Assembly (NCBI RefSeq): GCF_034190915.1
Contig: NW_026947486.1
Coordinates: 74,876,044-74,940,043, forward strand
Direction: 5' to 3'
Origin: Cavia porcellus
Taxonomy: Eukaryota > Chordata > Mammalia > Rodentia > Caviidae
DNA length: 64,000 nt
Shown here: piece after piece, positions 11,700 to 25,219 of the stretch
Position numbering within the stretch: the first letter of the stretch is position 1
How the letters are laid out: every line of letters starts with the position of its first letter
The notes under the pieces: model-generated
Databases searched by the model: none
Told to the model about the DNA's origin: nothing
The model's input: the letters and a program-made list of their open reading frames with translations, nothing else
Position numbers and translations under genes: made by a program

Positions 11700-14600
11700 A
11701 AAGTAAAAGATAGTTAGAGCTGGAGGATATCTCTGAAAAATAGACATTTTGTAAAGGAGGTTACAATAGGAACAAAGCTACTAACAAAGCTACCTATCAA
11801 AAGCGAAATATAAGTATTAACACAAAACATAAATTTTAAAAAACAGAAAATGAGAAGATGCAAGAAAATAGCAAGATGCAACCCCAGATCTTCAGCATAC
11901 CTGAGGCAAATCTCCCCAGATTTGCCTGGCAATGTGTTGGAAGAAATAAAAAATCACCCACCTGAAGCTTCTGAAATGGTAGTAGCAGTAATAGCAAAGA
12001 AAAATGATATTCTAAAAAATTCATGTCAGAAATGATTAAAAGATATCTAAAGGAATAATGACCATAATAAGTGACATAACTAGTGAATCTAGAGTAGATA
12101 AGGAAAAAGGACAGAATTTTAAGAAAGTTATGGAAACTATGAATGTCCAATGTAGGACAGAACTGTATTCCAGGAAATAGAGTTAAACAGATTTCCAGGA
12201 GAATAAAATTTCTATTGAAATTATATGCAACAAAATCAGTCAGTATGAAGACAGACTATCAGATCTATAAGATGAGTTTGTAATTACACAAATTGAAAAA
12301 CTTCTTTAAAAATAACAAGTAACCATAAAAAATCAATCCAACAGCTGCAAGACGATTCAAAGAAAAATAACATGAGATTGATAAGAATCAATGACAAATA
12401 AGAAGAAGACAGCAAAAAAGATATAAAAAAACCACTTCACATAAATAAGGGCAGAAAACTGACAATGCATGAAAAAGAATTGGATTCTTATTAACCATAA
12501 TTAGAAAAATTATACCAAGACATATAACAGTCAACATTCCAGATACTAAACACAAGAGCAAAATATTAAAAGCTGTTACACAAAATAAACTAATCAGCTA
12601 TAAAATAAGCCTTCTTAGTGTCAGAGTAGATTTCTCAATACAATTCCTCAAATCAAGGAAATCTTGGAGAGAAGTATTTGAAGTCCTAAAAGAAAATAAC
12701 CTCCAACCAGATTGATGTATTCTGTAAAATTAAGCTTCAAAATTGGTGTAGAAATAAAATATTTCCACGGTAATGGATACCAGAGAATTTCATGAATACA
12801 AAACCAGAATTTTAAAAGTTTGAAGGCTGGTCTAAAAAATTCAAATAAAACAGCAATTTCATGAATTCTAATAAAATGAATCCACAGTCAAGGCAGGTAA
12901 TTAAGCAGAAGAGAAAGAAAGTAAACCCAAAACAGGAAAATAAGATGGCAAGAATAGATCAATACATAACAGTTAAAACCATCAATTTAAGTAGCCTTGA
13001 TTCATTAATCAAAAGAAATCTACTGATAGAATGGGTTAAGAAATAAGATGCATCAATATGTTACATACAAGAAACATACTGAAGTAAAAAAGAAATTCAT
13101 AGACTGAAAGTCAAAGGATGGAGTACAATACTCCATGTGACAGGAAGCTGGAAAAAAAGCAAGTTATACTTATATTCTATTTTGAGAAAAAGTGAATTTC
13201 AAGCTCAGTCTGATCAGAAGAGACAAAGAAGGTCACTATACAGTTCAGAAAACAATAAAAGAGGAAAAGTTAGAAATCATAAATATCTAATATCAGCACA
13301 CAGCACACAGCTTTGTAAAACAAACATTAATGGACTTGAAAAAGTAAATAAGCACTAGTACAATTATGAAGAAACTCTGTGCCCCACTGTCACAAATAGA
13401 CAGATCAACTACACAAATCTCAACAAGGAAATATAATCATGAACCAAAACTTGAATAAATAGACTTAGTAAATATCCACAATGTTTTTCACCCAAAAATT
13501 CAGAATAAACATTTTTCTCAACTGTGCACAAGACGTTCTCCAAAATAGATCATATACTAACTCATAGAATGTGCTTATGTAAATACAAAGGGATAAAAAT
13601 AATCTAATGCATATTACCAGGTCATAGTGCAATAAACTTGCAAATTAATGACAAAATAATTACAAAAATATTTTATAAACATATAAAATTAAACAATACC
13701 CTCCTGAACAACCAGTAAATCACAGATTAAATTAAAGAAGAAATTAAGCATTTTCTGCAATTAAACAACAATGTCAATCCAGCATACTGAAATTTGAGAC
13801 ACAAAGAAAGCAGTCCTTCAAGAGAAATTGCTAAATTGCCCAGACTTGGCTTAAATTTGTGATTCTCCTGCCTCAGTATTCCAGATGGCTGGGATTACAG
13901 GCATATGCTTCCATGTCCATCTGTATAAGGCAAATTTAGGATGGTAAATCCCTATATCAGAAAAACAATACAGACTCAAATAAATAATCTACTATTAAAC
14001 ATTTAGCTTCTAAGAAAAGAAGAGCAACTAAAATCACACACATGAGGGAGGAAATTATAAAGATTAAAGTAGAAATTAATGCAATTGAGACTAAGAAAAC
14101 AGTACAAAGAAACAATGAATCAAAGAGTTGGTTTTTGAAAAATTAAATGAAATGAACAAGCACTTAGCCAAACACATCAAGAAAAGAAAACATTCAAATC
14201 CACGAAATTGGTGAAATCACAAGAGATTTCAAAGAAATCCAGATCATCAATATCTACTTCAAGAAACCGAACTCTAATAATATGAGAAACAGAAAAAAGA
14301 TGGTATGATTTTTTGAAACATATGAATAATCAAAGCTGAATCAAAAGGTATAAAAGTTCTAAATAAGTAAATATCAGTCAACATAATTGAAGAAATAATT
14401 TTAAAATTACCAACAAAAACGCCCAGATCCTGATATATTCACTGTTGAATTCTACAAGTTCAGAGAAGAGATAATGAAACTACCCCTCAAAATCCTTAAT
14501 AAAATCAAAAGGGAAGCATCACTTCCAAACTCATTCCTAGGATTAAACATTATCCTGATATCAACACCAAAGTAAGATCCATGCATAAAAGAGAACTATA

Positions 14601-16222
14601 GGTGATTTTCATTAATGAATGTAAATGTGAAAATTCACCAATAAGATATTAGCAAACAGGATGCTGCAAATCATCAAAATTATAAACCATTACAAAGTAC
14701 AATTCAATCCAGAGATTTATGGACCGTTCAACATACAAAAATAAATACTATACGTGTAATACATCATGGTAAGAGAATCAAGGACCAAAACCACATGATC
14801 CCTTCAATAGATCCAGGAAAAGTATTTGACAAGTCCAACACCCATTCATGATAAATAAAACTGTGGAAAACTCAAAGAGAAGATCATTATCTCAATCTGA
14901 CAAACGCTACCTATGACAATTGAACAGTCAATAGCATACTAAATTGTCAAAAACTGAAAGCTTTCATGAAAAATCAGGAATAAGACAAAGATGTCCACTA
15001 CCACCACTCCTATTCAGCACCATTCTGGAAACATTAGTCACGATAACTAAACAAGAGGGAGAAATAAAATGAATAAGAATAGAAAGGACGAATTTAAATC
15101 ATCATTATTTGCAGATGGCATGGTACTCTACATAGAGGGCCCAAAAATCTCTGCTAAAAGACTCCTAGATTTAATAAGTAAATTCAGTACTCAATAGTTT
15201 ACAAATTCAGCACTCAAAAATCAGTAGCCTTCCTGTACACAAATAACAAGCTCATTGGGAGAGAAATTAGGGAAATCATACACTTCACAATCAAGAAAAG
15301 TGACTTAGGAATCAATCTATAAAAGGAAGTAAAAAACCAAAATAAAGAAAACCACAGTATTTTGAAAGAAAAGATCAAATAGGACATCAAAAAATGTAAA
15401 GACACCGCTTTTTCTTGAATAGGAAATATCCGTATTGAGAAATTGGCCATACTTCCAAAATTGTTATATGGATTTAAAGTACTCTCAGTCAAGATATCAA
15501 TAGCATACTTCAAAGAAGTAGAAAAAATAATGCTAAAATTCATTTGAAACCATAAGAAACTTGAGGTATCAAAAGCAATTTAGACAACAAACACAGGATA
15601 TGAGGGAGCACAACTCTTACTTAAAATTATACTACAAAGCTACAATGATTAAAAAAAAAATACACCGAGTGATCAATGGAACAGCATAGAAGACTGAGAA
15701 ACCACTCCAAACACACTCAGCCACCTTGTTCTTGACAAAGGGGCTGAACACCTTCACTTGAAGAAAAATAGCCTCTTTAATAAAGGGTTCTGGTATAATT
15801 GGCTTTCACCATTCCAAAGCTTAAATCTACAACCATATTTCTAACCAAGCACTAAACTAAAATAAAAGGATCAAAGAATTAAAAATAAAAACAGAAACAC
15901 TCAATATACTAGAAGATAGAATAGGTGGAACTCTTGAAGACATAGGCATAGGAAAGATGCTATGAACAAAAACTCAGTCACAAAGGAAATATTACAAAAG
16001 ATTCAGCAACTGGAATCTTATCATATTAAAAAGCTTTTGCACAGCATAACTAACCACCAACATATTGACGAAATGACCCACTGAGTGGAAAAAAATTTAG
16101 TAGCTTTTCTTTAGACAAAGAACTAATGTCTAGATTACATAAAGTATTAATAAAAATCAGACACCTCAAATTTAATAACCAGTTCCAAAAATGGTCAGAT
16201 AAAGAGGTAGAAATAGCAAATA
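11700..16222 (+). mobile_element. Decayed L1 LINE with ORF1 and ORF2 remnants
   Basis: ORF1-like sequence occupies about 11830-12720. The C-terminal domain is recognisable near 12560-12720, where 'attaaaagctgtta' and the segment encoding a 'KSR..W.E.FEVLKENNLQP'-like stretch lie. ORF2 runs from about 12850 to 16222, passing the RT region. The catalytic F/YADD motif at 15108-15119 reads F-A-D-G, so the second aspartate is lost. The C-terminal end resembles the usual '...NPIKKW..' region near 16140-16210. Many stops and frameshifts break both frames. A B1 is inserted at 13842. I found no poly(A) tail or duplication that fixes the 3' end. Confidence 0.8.
13842..13935 (-). mobile_element. B1 SINE fragment in L1
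   Basis: The plus strand carries the antisense B1/7SL hallmark 'gctgggattacaggcatatg' preceded by 'ctcctgcctcag'. It interrupts the L1 ORF2 sequence. Confidence 0.75.
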
Positions 16223-16383
16223 TATAATGTATATATACATATATATTAGCATGATCAGCTTATTACTTATAATGTATAAATAATCAAACTACCTTGTAAA
16301 AGCACATACTGATATAACAATGTAATTTTAAAATATTGCTTGAAAAATGGCATATAGCAATTAAATAATATTGTTGAAAACTA

Positions 16384-16600
16384 TACATGGTGGTACGTAC
16401 CCATAATCCTAACAATGTGGGATCCTGAAGCAGGAGGATCATGGCTTCAAGCCCAGTTTGGACAAATTAGCTAAAATCTCAAAATGCAAAACAAAAAACA
16501 AAAAACAAAAAACAAAAAAAAAAGGAAAAAAAAAAAAAAGCTTGGCGATGTAGCTCAATACGAAGTCCCAAGGTTCAACCCTCAGTGCTGTAAAAAACAT
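16384..16600 (+). mobile_element. B1-dID dimeric SINE
   Basis: The left half is B1-like: 'tggtggtacgtacccataatc', 'gcaggaggatcatggcttcaa' and 'cccagtttggacaa'. An A-rich linker (16485-16540) follows, then an ID-like tRNA half with a box A-like 'tgtagctcaatacg' and a box B-like 'ggttcaaccc'. B1 joined to ID is a known rodent dimer design. Confidence 0.7.
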
Positions 16601-16680
16601 GGAATATTGTTGAAATATGCATGTGAACATAATAATATATGAGGTAGTATTGAGCTAAAATAATAAATCACAAACAGGAT

Positions 16681-17066
16681 GCCTCCTATGAACCTTTGTG
16701 GGACAAAATATCTGAAGCTCAAAATGAAGGAAGGAAAAGTTTATTTAGCTTAAATTTGAGGGTGTTTCAGTACATGCTCAGCTGTCTCTAAGGCCGAGTA
16801 GCATGGCTGAGTGGTAAACACTCATGGAAGCTGCAGAAGATAGCAAAACCAGCAAGAGTAAAGGGGCAAAAGAGGATTAAGCCTCCTCCCCTCCCTTTCA
16901 TTTTATGCAGCCCAAGTATGGGTACAGCACTCATACCATGAATCCTAGCACTAGACAATGAACCAATTGCAAATGTTAGATTCAGCCACCTTCAAAAAAA
17001 CTGTCTCCCATGACCACATGAGGCTTTAGCAGGGAGGAGTTCAGACACAAGCCATAAAAAGCATAT
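16681..17066 (-). mobile_element. MaLR solitary LTR
   Basis: The plus strand starts with the shared MaLR 3'-half phrase 'gggacaaaatatctgaagctc' and 'aaaagtttatttagctt'. It ends near 'cacaagccataaaaagcat', typical of the LTR start read in reverse. No internal sequence adjoins it. Confidence 0.65.
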
Positions 17067-17149
17067 TAATAAAGTATATACTTCGCATGTGCAATGTGCT
17101 GGATTTGATGGGGGGGAGAGAAAGAGAGACAGAGAGAGAAAGGCACACA

Positions 17150-17159
17150 GAGAGAGACG

Positions 17160-17190
<31 letters not shown>
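17150..17190. repeat. (GA)n microsatellite
   Basis: A purine repeat with a pure (AG) core of about 24 bp inside a longer imperfect GA-rich tract that begins near 17110. Confidence 0.9.
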
Positions 17191-17194
<4 letters not shown>

Positions 17195-17439
17195 AAACCA
17201 ATTATCAATGTCATTTAAATTCATGTTGATAGGACAACTGATACTAACAAATCTGCATTAGATTTGTACTATATAAACCCTGGACTGGGTAATATGTAGG
17301 AAAGGAAGAAAAGAAGCAAAGAAGCTTGAAAGGGGCTTTCCCTGAAGGAGGACACTATATTGTTGGATCATGTGGAACATTTATGAAAGGACAACAATAA
17401 ATGGCTAAATGATAAATGTCAAACACCATCATTCAATAT

Positions 17440-17640
17440 TTCTTCAGTTCATTTTATGTTTTCTAAACTCAGATGAGAATACAGTAGTGAACAGAAAAAT
17501 ATCTCTACTTTCATCCAGCTTATTTTCAAGTGAGGAAAGCAGTTTATAAGAAAATCTAGTAGATTCACTGTGCTATCAAGCAGGATTAAGTATCATGAAG
17601 TAGAGAAGGGGACGAAAAGAAATTAATTGACTATTCCAAA
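17440..17640 (-). mobile_element. L2 LINE 3' end fragment, old
   Basis: The run 'gaatacagtagtgaacag' followed by 'tttcatccagcttattttcaa' and later 'aagtagagaaggggac' matches the order of the mammalian L2 3' region read in reverse. It is highly diverged. Confidence 0.5.
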
Positions 17641-17759
17641 AAAATATGATAGCACTTTCTGAGAGCTGAATGAATGAATGTTACAGAGACATGATTTTTG
17701 GGTTCATGGTATAGAGTGATCAGTTTTGACTACAATAATTCAAAAGGTTTCATAGTGAA

Positions 17760-17885
17760 AGTGAATATGGTGCTAGGGCTTTGGCACAAATGTTTGCCTA
17801 GTGTAATCACAGCTCTGAGTTTGATCCTCATCACCAAGGAGAAATGAATATAAAAGGAAAGAAAGAAAGGAAGAGAGAAAAAAAA
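17760..17885 (+). mobile_element. ID-like SINE, diverged
   Basis: The stretch 'gctagggctttggcacaaatg' (first 20 bases) to 'gtttgatcctcatcacca' resembles an ID tRNA-like body with box B intact and box A poor. An A/G-rich tail follows. Confidence 0.5.
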
Positions 17886-17989
17886 GAAAACATGTTTCTG
17901 GAGACTGAATAGAGTTCAAAATTTTTTTCTAACTAAATGTTTGTGATACACAGTTAATTACATTGATCTTGGAGAATTAGCACATACAC

Positions 17990-18024
<35 letters not shown>

Positions 18025-18050
18025 ATGTGTGTGTGTGTGTGTGTATGTAT
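17990..18050. repeat. (TA)n(TG)n microsatellite
   Basis: A TA run passes into an imperfect TG run. Confidence 0.95.
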
Positions 18051-18119
18051 ATTATTGCATCTTGATCAAGTTTACTCTTCCTCTGCCTTCTGCCTCCCTC
18101 CTCATCATACCCCAAAAAA

Positions 18120-18255
18120 GCAATTTCTTAATTAATTTGGTTTTGTTTAGGTAAAATTTTATTATTCAGTTCAGTCTGGCCTTAAATTCATGGATATCCT
18201 CCTGCTTCAGTCTCCTGAGTTGTGAGATTACAGGAATGTTCCACCTTGCCTGGCC
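18120..18255 (-). mobile_element. B1 SINE
   Basis: The plus strand reads antisense B1: 'cagtctggccttaaattcat', 'atcctcctgcttcagtctcc' and 'gagattacaggaatgttcca', ending 'ccttgcctggcc'. Confidence 0.8.
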
Positions 18256-19244
18256 TTGAATAAAATTTTAATAAATGGGGCAATATTTCTGCTTATATTC
18301 CATGAATCGTTTTTATCAGAATACACTGCAAGCACTGCTAAACCTGCAGATTTTAACATTCTGTGTATAAATCTACTAAACCGTAGTCTGTGGAAAGGAA
18401 CTAGAAATATGATTTATACCTATACAGAATTATGAAAACACACCATGACAGAGATTTAAAATATTAACACTTTAAAAACAACTAGGAAGCACAAAATTAC
18501 TTAGATTTTTGAATCCAAGTAACCAACAAAAATGAGTTTACTAAATATCATGGAACATCATTAACTACCTATCACTGAGCACAATTGATGTTGGAGTACT
18601 TGTAAATGATTATCTGAAAGTGTAGAAGAAAAAAGCTATTACTTTGTTCCAGAAAACTTTCTTTAGCTTTTAACAATCTAAGAAATATAATAATACCCCT
18701 GTCTTGTATTTTGTAAGGGAACATGAGGTCTGAAGTTAGATATCCACAAGGTGGTGATCTGGCTCTCTTGAACAAACTATTTGTCAAATTTAAGTTTACA
18801 AGCATTTGTACACCAAACGACTAAGCTCATTATGAGAACTGAGAAAGTGATCAACCAAGTGCAAAAACAAAAAAAAAAAATCAAGGACGGATAGTCCTTT
18901 TTAACAATATCAACTTGAAAGCCTCCCCCCGCCGTGCTAACAAGCACTGTAGTAAGTCTCTTTTTATTAAGAATTAGTTGATTAACCCTAACTTCATATT
19001 TTACAAGCATAATAAAGGACATCTAACCCTAAATACCATAATTTTCAGGGCAGTTCTTTGAAGTGGTGGGCTCACACTACTTTAGTGTGTCCTGTTTGTG
19101 TTGTCATTCTGTTACTCTAAAAATTTATCTTTCTGATTTGACTCAATGTGATTCTGTTTTGAATTATTTTCTTTAACTGCACCCTACTGCCCTTGGTGTA
19201 ATTCCATAGCCTGACCTCCCAGTATTTCTTCTATCCATCAACCA

Positions 19245-19350
19245 CATGGAGTTGGAGCTGTAAATCAGTGATGGAGTAGTTTAGTAGCATGTACAAAGTC
19301 CTGGGTTTCATTATGAGCATCAAAAAATTAAAACAAAACAAAACAAAAAC
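19245..19350 (+). mobile_element. ID-like SINE
   Basis: An ID-like body starts near 'ggagttggagctgtaaatca' and passes 'aaagtcctgggtttcatta'. It ends in an A-rich (AAAAC)n tail. Confidence 0.55.
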
Positions 19351-19494
19351 CCAAGTCAACCATGTGAAATGAGCACCACATTTGGCAGTTCATGTGAAAG
19401 AAAATAACATTTAGGATTATAGAAAACTGAAACTGACTCTTTATGGCAAATATTCATAATTTGTAGACCTAAGAGGCATTATAATCTGATTTTA

Positions 19495-19590
19495 CCATTG
19501 TTTTGTTTTGTTTTGAGTGCAGGATCTTGAACCATGGGCCTTACAGGTGCTAAGAAACTACTCCAATGCTGACCTACACCCCCAAATCCT
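19495..19590 (-). mobile_element. ID-like SINE
   Basis: An antisense ID-like body, 'aggatcttgaaccatgggcc' to 'tgacctacacccccaaatcc', follows a T-rich (GTTTT)n tail at 19500. It is diverged. Confidence 0.5.
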
Positions 19591-21319
19591 AGTTATTCAT
19601 TAATGATTTTCAGAATTACTAACATTTTTTAGAACATTTTTATTAAATTAACAGTAGTTCTTCATTTCTAGAAGATACTTACACATAGACATACACTACC
19701 TGATAATGTTTACTGAATTATAAGCCATTTCATTTATTTAAGGACCCATTTAAAGCAAATTTAATTTACAAAGGCAAACTTACTTTTTAAAGGTTGATGT
19801 GTACATTTTTCTTATGTATATTTTTATGTACAAAGATGTAGTAGGAGGTGCTCAAAGATAAGGTACAGTTAACTTGTAATGTCAATATTCTATGCATTTT
19901 AAATTAAGTCACCTAGGAATGTGAATAATGCATGCATTAATATTTCTCTTTCTCTTTCCTCACATAAACAAATAGGTGCCTATTGTGTTAAGATTTTTGT
20001 ACATATATTAATGCCTTTGGAATTTTCCATGCATATCAAAACACATTTGGCAATATGCTATTACTGTTGTTAAAAACTATAATATCTATTTTCAAATCTA
20101 TTTTTTCACAAACATGATCTACTTTCTTTGCTTTATTTTGACAATAAATCATATGAGTCTCACTCATCATAATTTTCCAGCTTGGAAAAAGTAGGTAGAA
20201 AATAGAAACAAACTACTTTCTCAATCTTCTACTAAGGCCAAACCCACAGAGCAGCTATACTTGATATTCTTGGGTATTCGTGTGAAAACTTCACTTGTAA
20301 TGTTATATGAGATACGTGAATACACAAAAATAAGGATGAGCTCAATAGCCATTAGTGGCCGAGCATTTTGTGCAGTTAACATTATAAATGCTGAATAAAA
20401 TCATGCATTATAAAGTAAAGTATTACATTGTGACCAAAAGCAAGCAGAATCTGAAATTGATTTGATAGTTTAGTTTCAAGAAATCTAAGGTACTAGATAA
20501 GAAAGCTTTTACTTTTAATAGGACTTAGTCTAAAGGTAGGCCTTAGGCTGTGTCAGTGTTGTGCATAAGATACTGATAGAAAATTTGTAGTCTAATTGGA
20601 AATAAATACCGGAGGAAAGCATTCTGGCAATCACAGCTGCTGATGCGTGAGAAGGAAAATAAAATTGAGTGAACCAGTATGGAATATCCAAACACAGATT
20701 GAGATAGAGACAAAAGTATAGATATAGATGAGTTGATATACACATACATGCATACAGAGGTATGCATACAGACGGAGACATAAATTGATAGAAAGAGACA
20801 AAAAGAGTCTGCCTAAAATGATACATGCTTCAGGAGTTCATACTAATAAATATCTGGATGCTAAATTCCACTTCTTTGAGTATCTCTTGGAATAGTAGAG
20901 GCAAAAAATGACTTGTGTTAATCTCATGAAGTCTCCATACATTTAGTATTAAAATATTTATGCATGATTTCATTTTCCTGATGTAAATATTTTGGCAGAA
21001 TATATATTAGTCATATATATATGACAAGTCCCTGACATATAGATGTTTAAGGCAGAATAAAAGGAGCCAAGCTAGGTTAAACAAAAGCAATTACCATCTC
21101 AATTACCACCTACCACAGAGAGGTATTGTTTATTTTATAGATTTTTCCAAGTTAAATATCTGTTTTAATAAATGAATATTTTTAAGAAAATTTTTAAAAA
21201 TCTATAAGAGAGGATTTATAACTTCAAGGTACAAAACAGAATATAAAGAATCAGGAAAAAATTACTGAGTAACAAAAGAAAATTAGTGAAATTCAGCCTC
21301 AAGAATGTGTAATTATGTA
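19591..21319. other. Intergenic DNA, no feature seen
   Basis: AT-rich sequence without recognisable genes. Minus-strand open frames at 20826-20530 lack any family signature. Confidence 0.6.
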
Positions 21320-21435
21320 ATAAGTATAAAAACACAATTTATTTATTTATATTTGTGTGGAGATGGAATTTAAGTTCTTGCATGTCCTAGACAAGAATTC
21401 TATCATTGAGATACATCCTCAAAACAAAAGCCTAA
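21320..21435 (-). mobile_element. ID-like SINE, diverged
   Basis: After a (TTTA)n tail, the plus strand reads antisense ID-like sequence: 'tgcatgtcctagacaagaat', then 'tctatcattgagatacatcc' at the box A side. Confidence 0.45.
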
Positions 21436-21804
21436 GGTTTTATAACAAAACTTTTAAAACTATGATCAAGTATGTGAATAAAATATATTTGCTACTAATA
21501 AAAAGGAGTTACTGCTGTGTTTTTGCAAATTTTCCTAAACAGAAGCAAAAAGTACAAAAAGATACTGGAGGAGAATCTCCAGTATTCAGAAAACTACAAC
21601 ATCTTAAAGGGAAATAAACTGCTTGATAGACTTTACAGTGAAATGGAAATGTTAGGTGATAAAAAGATTAAAAAAAATTTGAACATAAATCAATAGAATT
21701 TTTTCTATCTAGAAAAAAAATTAAAATAATAGGCCAAATTAACACATGTAATTTGATGTACAGAAAACAATACATATGTAGTGGAGACAAACTCTCAAAT
21801 TTGG

Positions 21805-22194
21805 TGTTATGGTTTATGTATAGGTGTCCTCCATAAGCCTCATGCAGTAATAAGTGTGGTTTTTTCAGAAGTGGCTGAATCTAGAGTGTGTGATTGATTC
21901 GTGGTTCAATGCTAAGATTAAGGATGCTAGGATTGAGTGGATGATTAATAAATCAGACCGCTGCACTAATCCCAATAATTTAGAAAAACTATTAACATTC
22001 TTTGATTGTTTTTGCTCTCTTCTGACTACAATGAACTGTTTCTCTTTTGTAATGCCCCTCTGCCATCTGCCACTTTGTCTTAGAGCCAATCAACAATGGA
22101 CTGAAATCTCTACAAACTAAACCAAACAAACCTTTCCTCCTTTAACTTTGGGTGCCAGAATTTTGTCTCAGTAATGAGAAAAGTTACTAAAACA
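21805..22194 (+). mobile_element. MaLR solitary LTR
   Basis: It starts TGTTATGGTTTATGTATAGG and ends near AAAACA. In between are the usual MaLR landmarks: 'aagtgtggttttttcagaag' near the 5' side, 'tgcactaatcccaataattt', 'gactgaaatctctacaaact', 'tttcctcctttaactttggg' and 'tctcagtaatgag'. It is the same family, in opposite orientation, as the LTRs at 27711, 61708 and 63541. No clean 5-bp duplication is visible. Confidence 0.75.
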
Positions 22195-23314
22195 CTAGTT
22201 AAGATATATAAATTTACAATTATAGAAAGTTAAGTGAAGCACAAGAATAAATAAAACAAAAACTACACATAATTTTTCATAGTTGAGATACAACTGAAGA
22301 TAAAGAGAAAAATTGATAAAACTACCAAAAAAGTGATGAGTTAAGTCAGGCTAAAATTATTTCACAAAGAATGACTTTTCATTAGGAACAGTGGGATTTA
22401 GAAGACAGTAGAAAAATACGCTAAGCATTTCCAGATAAAGGAAAACTTCAAAAATTTGTCACAGGATATTTTGAAGAAAGTTTTCCAAACTAATAATGCC
22501 AAAAGTAATGTGAAAAGTACTTTTTAAAAATCAAATGAACCAAAATACAATGTTGGTTTCTATCATTTGTGGGTTTTATTTATTTATTTTTTTTAGTTTT
22601 CCCCCATAGCTTATCTTTATTAGATGCATGGGTACTTTTTCCCTTTGCTATATTATTAGTGAATTATTGATTTAATTTAGTTTCAGAGAAAGATTTACAG
22701 TGACAATGCCTTCTGGTGTCTGGGAAGTATCACTGTAAGTATTATTTGTGGTTAAACCAAAATGGTTCTTTACATGCCTTAATGTTCACTTGAATTTTAA
22801 AATAATCTCATCATTGTGTGAACCCTTTTTAAAGTCATGTACACAAAGCCATAAGCTTCAATCACAAAAACTGCATGAAAGTTTTTATATGTGAAATAAA
22901 GCTTGGGTTTTAGAAACTCATTTCAGTCAATAAATTTCACTGATTTACAAAGCCATGATTGTGATGTTTGGTTCTAAAGTGATAAAGCAAAAATGTATTT
23001 TCTACTTTCATCTTCTGAAAATCACTCCAAAATAAAAGAAGAATGAGAAGAAAAGAAACACAAATTTTCTTTGAAGAAGTTAAAAGGTGTCTGGGAGGGA
23101 TTCTCTGAGGAAGAATTTCACATATATTTAAGAGTAAGCTGGGATATAGGAAGTCACTCAAAGGGAATACATATAACCATTAAACTCAGAGGTAGCTCAT
23201 AGAATACAGTTATCCCAAATATATATCATATTCCATTTGACAAAAATCAACATTTTACTGCTATAAAAGAACTATTTTATTATTTAATAGTATGACATGC
23301 TCAGGTACATTTTA
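22195..23314. other. Intergenic DNA, no feature seen
   Basis: AT-rich. No gene or well-preserved transposon is visible. Confidence 0.55.
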
Positions 23315-23490
23315 AACTACAAAGCTAGGTCTATAATCCCAGCTATGGTAATCAGGAAGCTGAGGCAGGACAATGTCTGTTTGAGGCCAGCCAGGCAACT
23401 TGGTAGGACCTGTCACAAAATAAAAAGGGATCAGGGGCATAACTTGGTGGTACAACAGCCATGCATTTGATCCTCAGAACCTCAAGAAAT
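23315..23490 (+). mobile_element. B1-dID dimeric SINE
   Basis: A B1-like left half ('ctataatcccagctatggta', 'gaagctgaggcaggacaatg', 'gaggccagccaggcaactt') ends in an A-rich linker. An ID-like half follows with 'ggggcataacttggtggta' and box B-like 'tttgatcctcagaacc'. Confidence 0.7.
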
Positions 23491-24654
23491 TTACTAACCT
23501 TTCAGAGGTGGCATATCTTTAAGAAATGTTGAAGGAAAATTTTTCATTCTTGGTTTTGTAGAACTCACTTTTAGTTCAATGTAATTAAGTTTTTTTCATT
23601 CTAATACAAATTAAAATGAATTCTACAATTTTAGCTCATTGATAAAGATCTATACTACCCAGAGATATTGACTACATGAATTGCTTATTCTAGTAATAGA
23701 AGTTTAAAATGTCATCTTATTGGACTATAATACAAAGAAGCTGCTATAAGACTATTAACTAATTGCCAAAGTAATAATATTTTCTTTTGCCTCTATAAAG
23801 CATTCTAACTGATTCTATGGAAGATGTTCATTGGTTGTACTTCTCACATTATTAGTAACTTTCCATCTTTCTTCTCCTACCATTTGAATCAGATATTTGC
23901 AAAGAAATTGTTGAACTTGTTTCAAAATGTAATTATGACAGTTTCACATAATTAATATCACAATTAGAGGAAATATTGTATGAAATGATAAAATAAGAAT
24001 GCAAAAATAGCATTATTGCTTCTATGAAAACAAATTTATGCACTTTTGAAAATATTATTAAACTTGTATCTTAAGAACATTTTGCTTTTGAATCCAAGAA
24101 GTACATACATAGGGTAAATCTCATCAACATTTAGATTTATGAAGTCAGATTGCTTGCCAATTGAATGTCCTTTATTCACTTTTAATCAAACAAATGAACA
24201 ATTTCATGTAATTTATGTAAGAAAGATAATGTGAAACTCAATATATTGATTTTTAATCTGAAAAAAAGATCCTAGGTACAAACAGATAAGTATACATTTG
24301 ACATTTGAAGCTTTTATGGCATATTCCATCAATTTTATACTTCCTCAATTTTCCTAACTTTGAAAAACAACAAGAAACTCTTATCATGTCCCATGAATAT
24401 AAAAAGTTCATCAATGCTTTTTGATATGTTATTAGCCATGAAATTTTTGTAACCAGGCAGCTGTCTACAGGGCTATATTATTTTAAAAGAATATATGCTT
24501 TCCAGAGTGGAGAAATCATGTGAATGAATATAGTTTTCAATTGTTACTGTCCAACAGTACTTCTATTCTGCTAGGATTGTATTATTATAACTGAATTTGC
24601 TATGATGACAATGGTCAAAAGTCTAGGTAGGATGCTTTATAATAATCAATCATA

Positions 24655-24780
24655 TGAGCTAACATCTGAAGAATCTTTATTATGTGCCAGGTATCTTTCT
24701 ATGTGATTTATAGGAATAAATTTCTTTCATTCTCATGCTTCTCAAACTAATTCCCAACTATGAAATATGCTATCATCAAA
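24655..24780 (+). mobile_element. MIR SINE, old
   Basis: The core resembles MIR: 'tctttattatgtgccaggta', then 'gtgatttataggaataaatt' and 'tcattctcatgcttctcaaa'. Typical old mammalian repeat divergence. Confidence 0.6.
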
Positions 24781-25219
24781 TACCACTATGCTTACTTCTG
24801 TGCCAAATACATATCATAATGAATCATCTCAGTACCTACTCCCAGAATGAATAATAGTTTATTGTAAGTAACCTGCTGTTTGGAGAAGAAAATCATGCAA
24901 GTTAATAAAATCCCTTAGGTTGAGAAAAGTAAATTCCAAAGAATAATCTCTTCAATTAAAGTGATGCACAGAAAGCCAAATTTAACACTTTATCTTTAAA
25001 GATAAAGTTAAGTAAATGTCTATCACCAAAGAATAATTATTGTTGTGTAACCAAATGATTGCTTTATATGCAATTAATATTAAAAATATAATTTATTCTG
25101 ACTAGGTATATAGTAACAACATGCTAAGATCTATTTCCAAAAAGTTATGAAACACCCCATTCACTATACTGGATTAATATCTATTGAAATTCATCCTTTC
25201 TTCAATTAAATATTTTGAA

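Noticed and set aside
18983..19030. Interstitial telomeric repeat
   Set aside because: Only two TAACCCTAA-like matches about 40 bp apart, without a tandem array.
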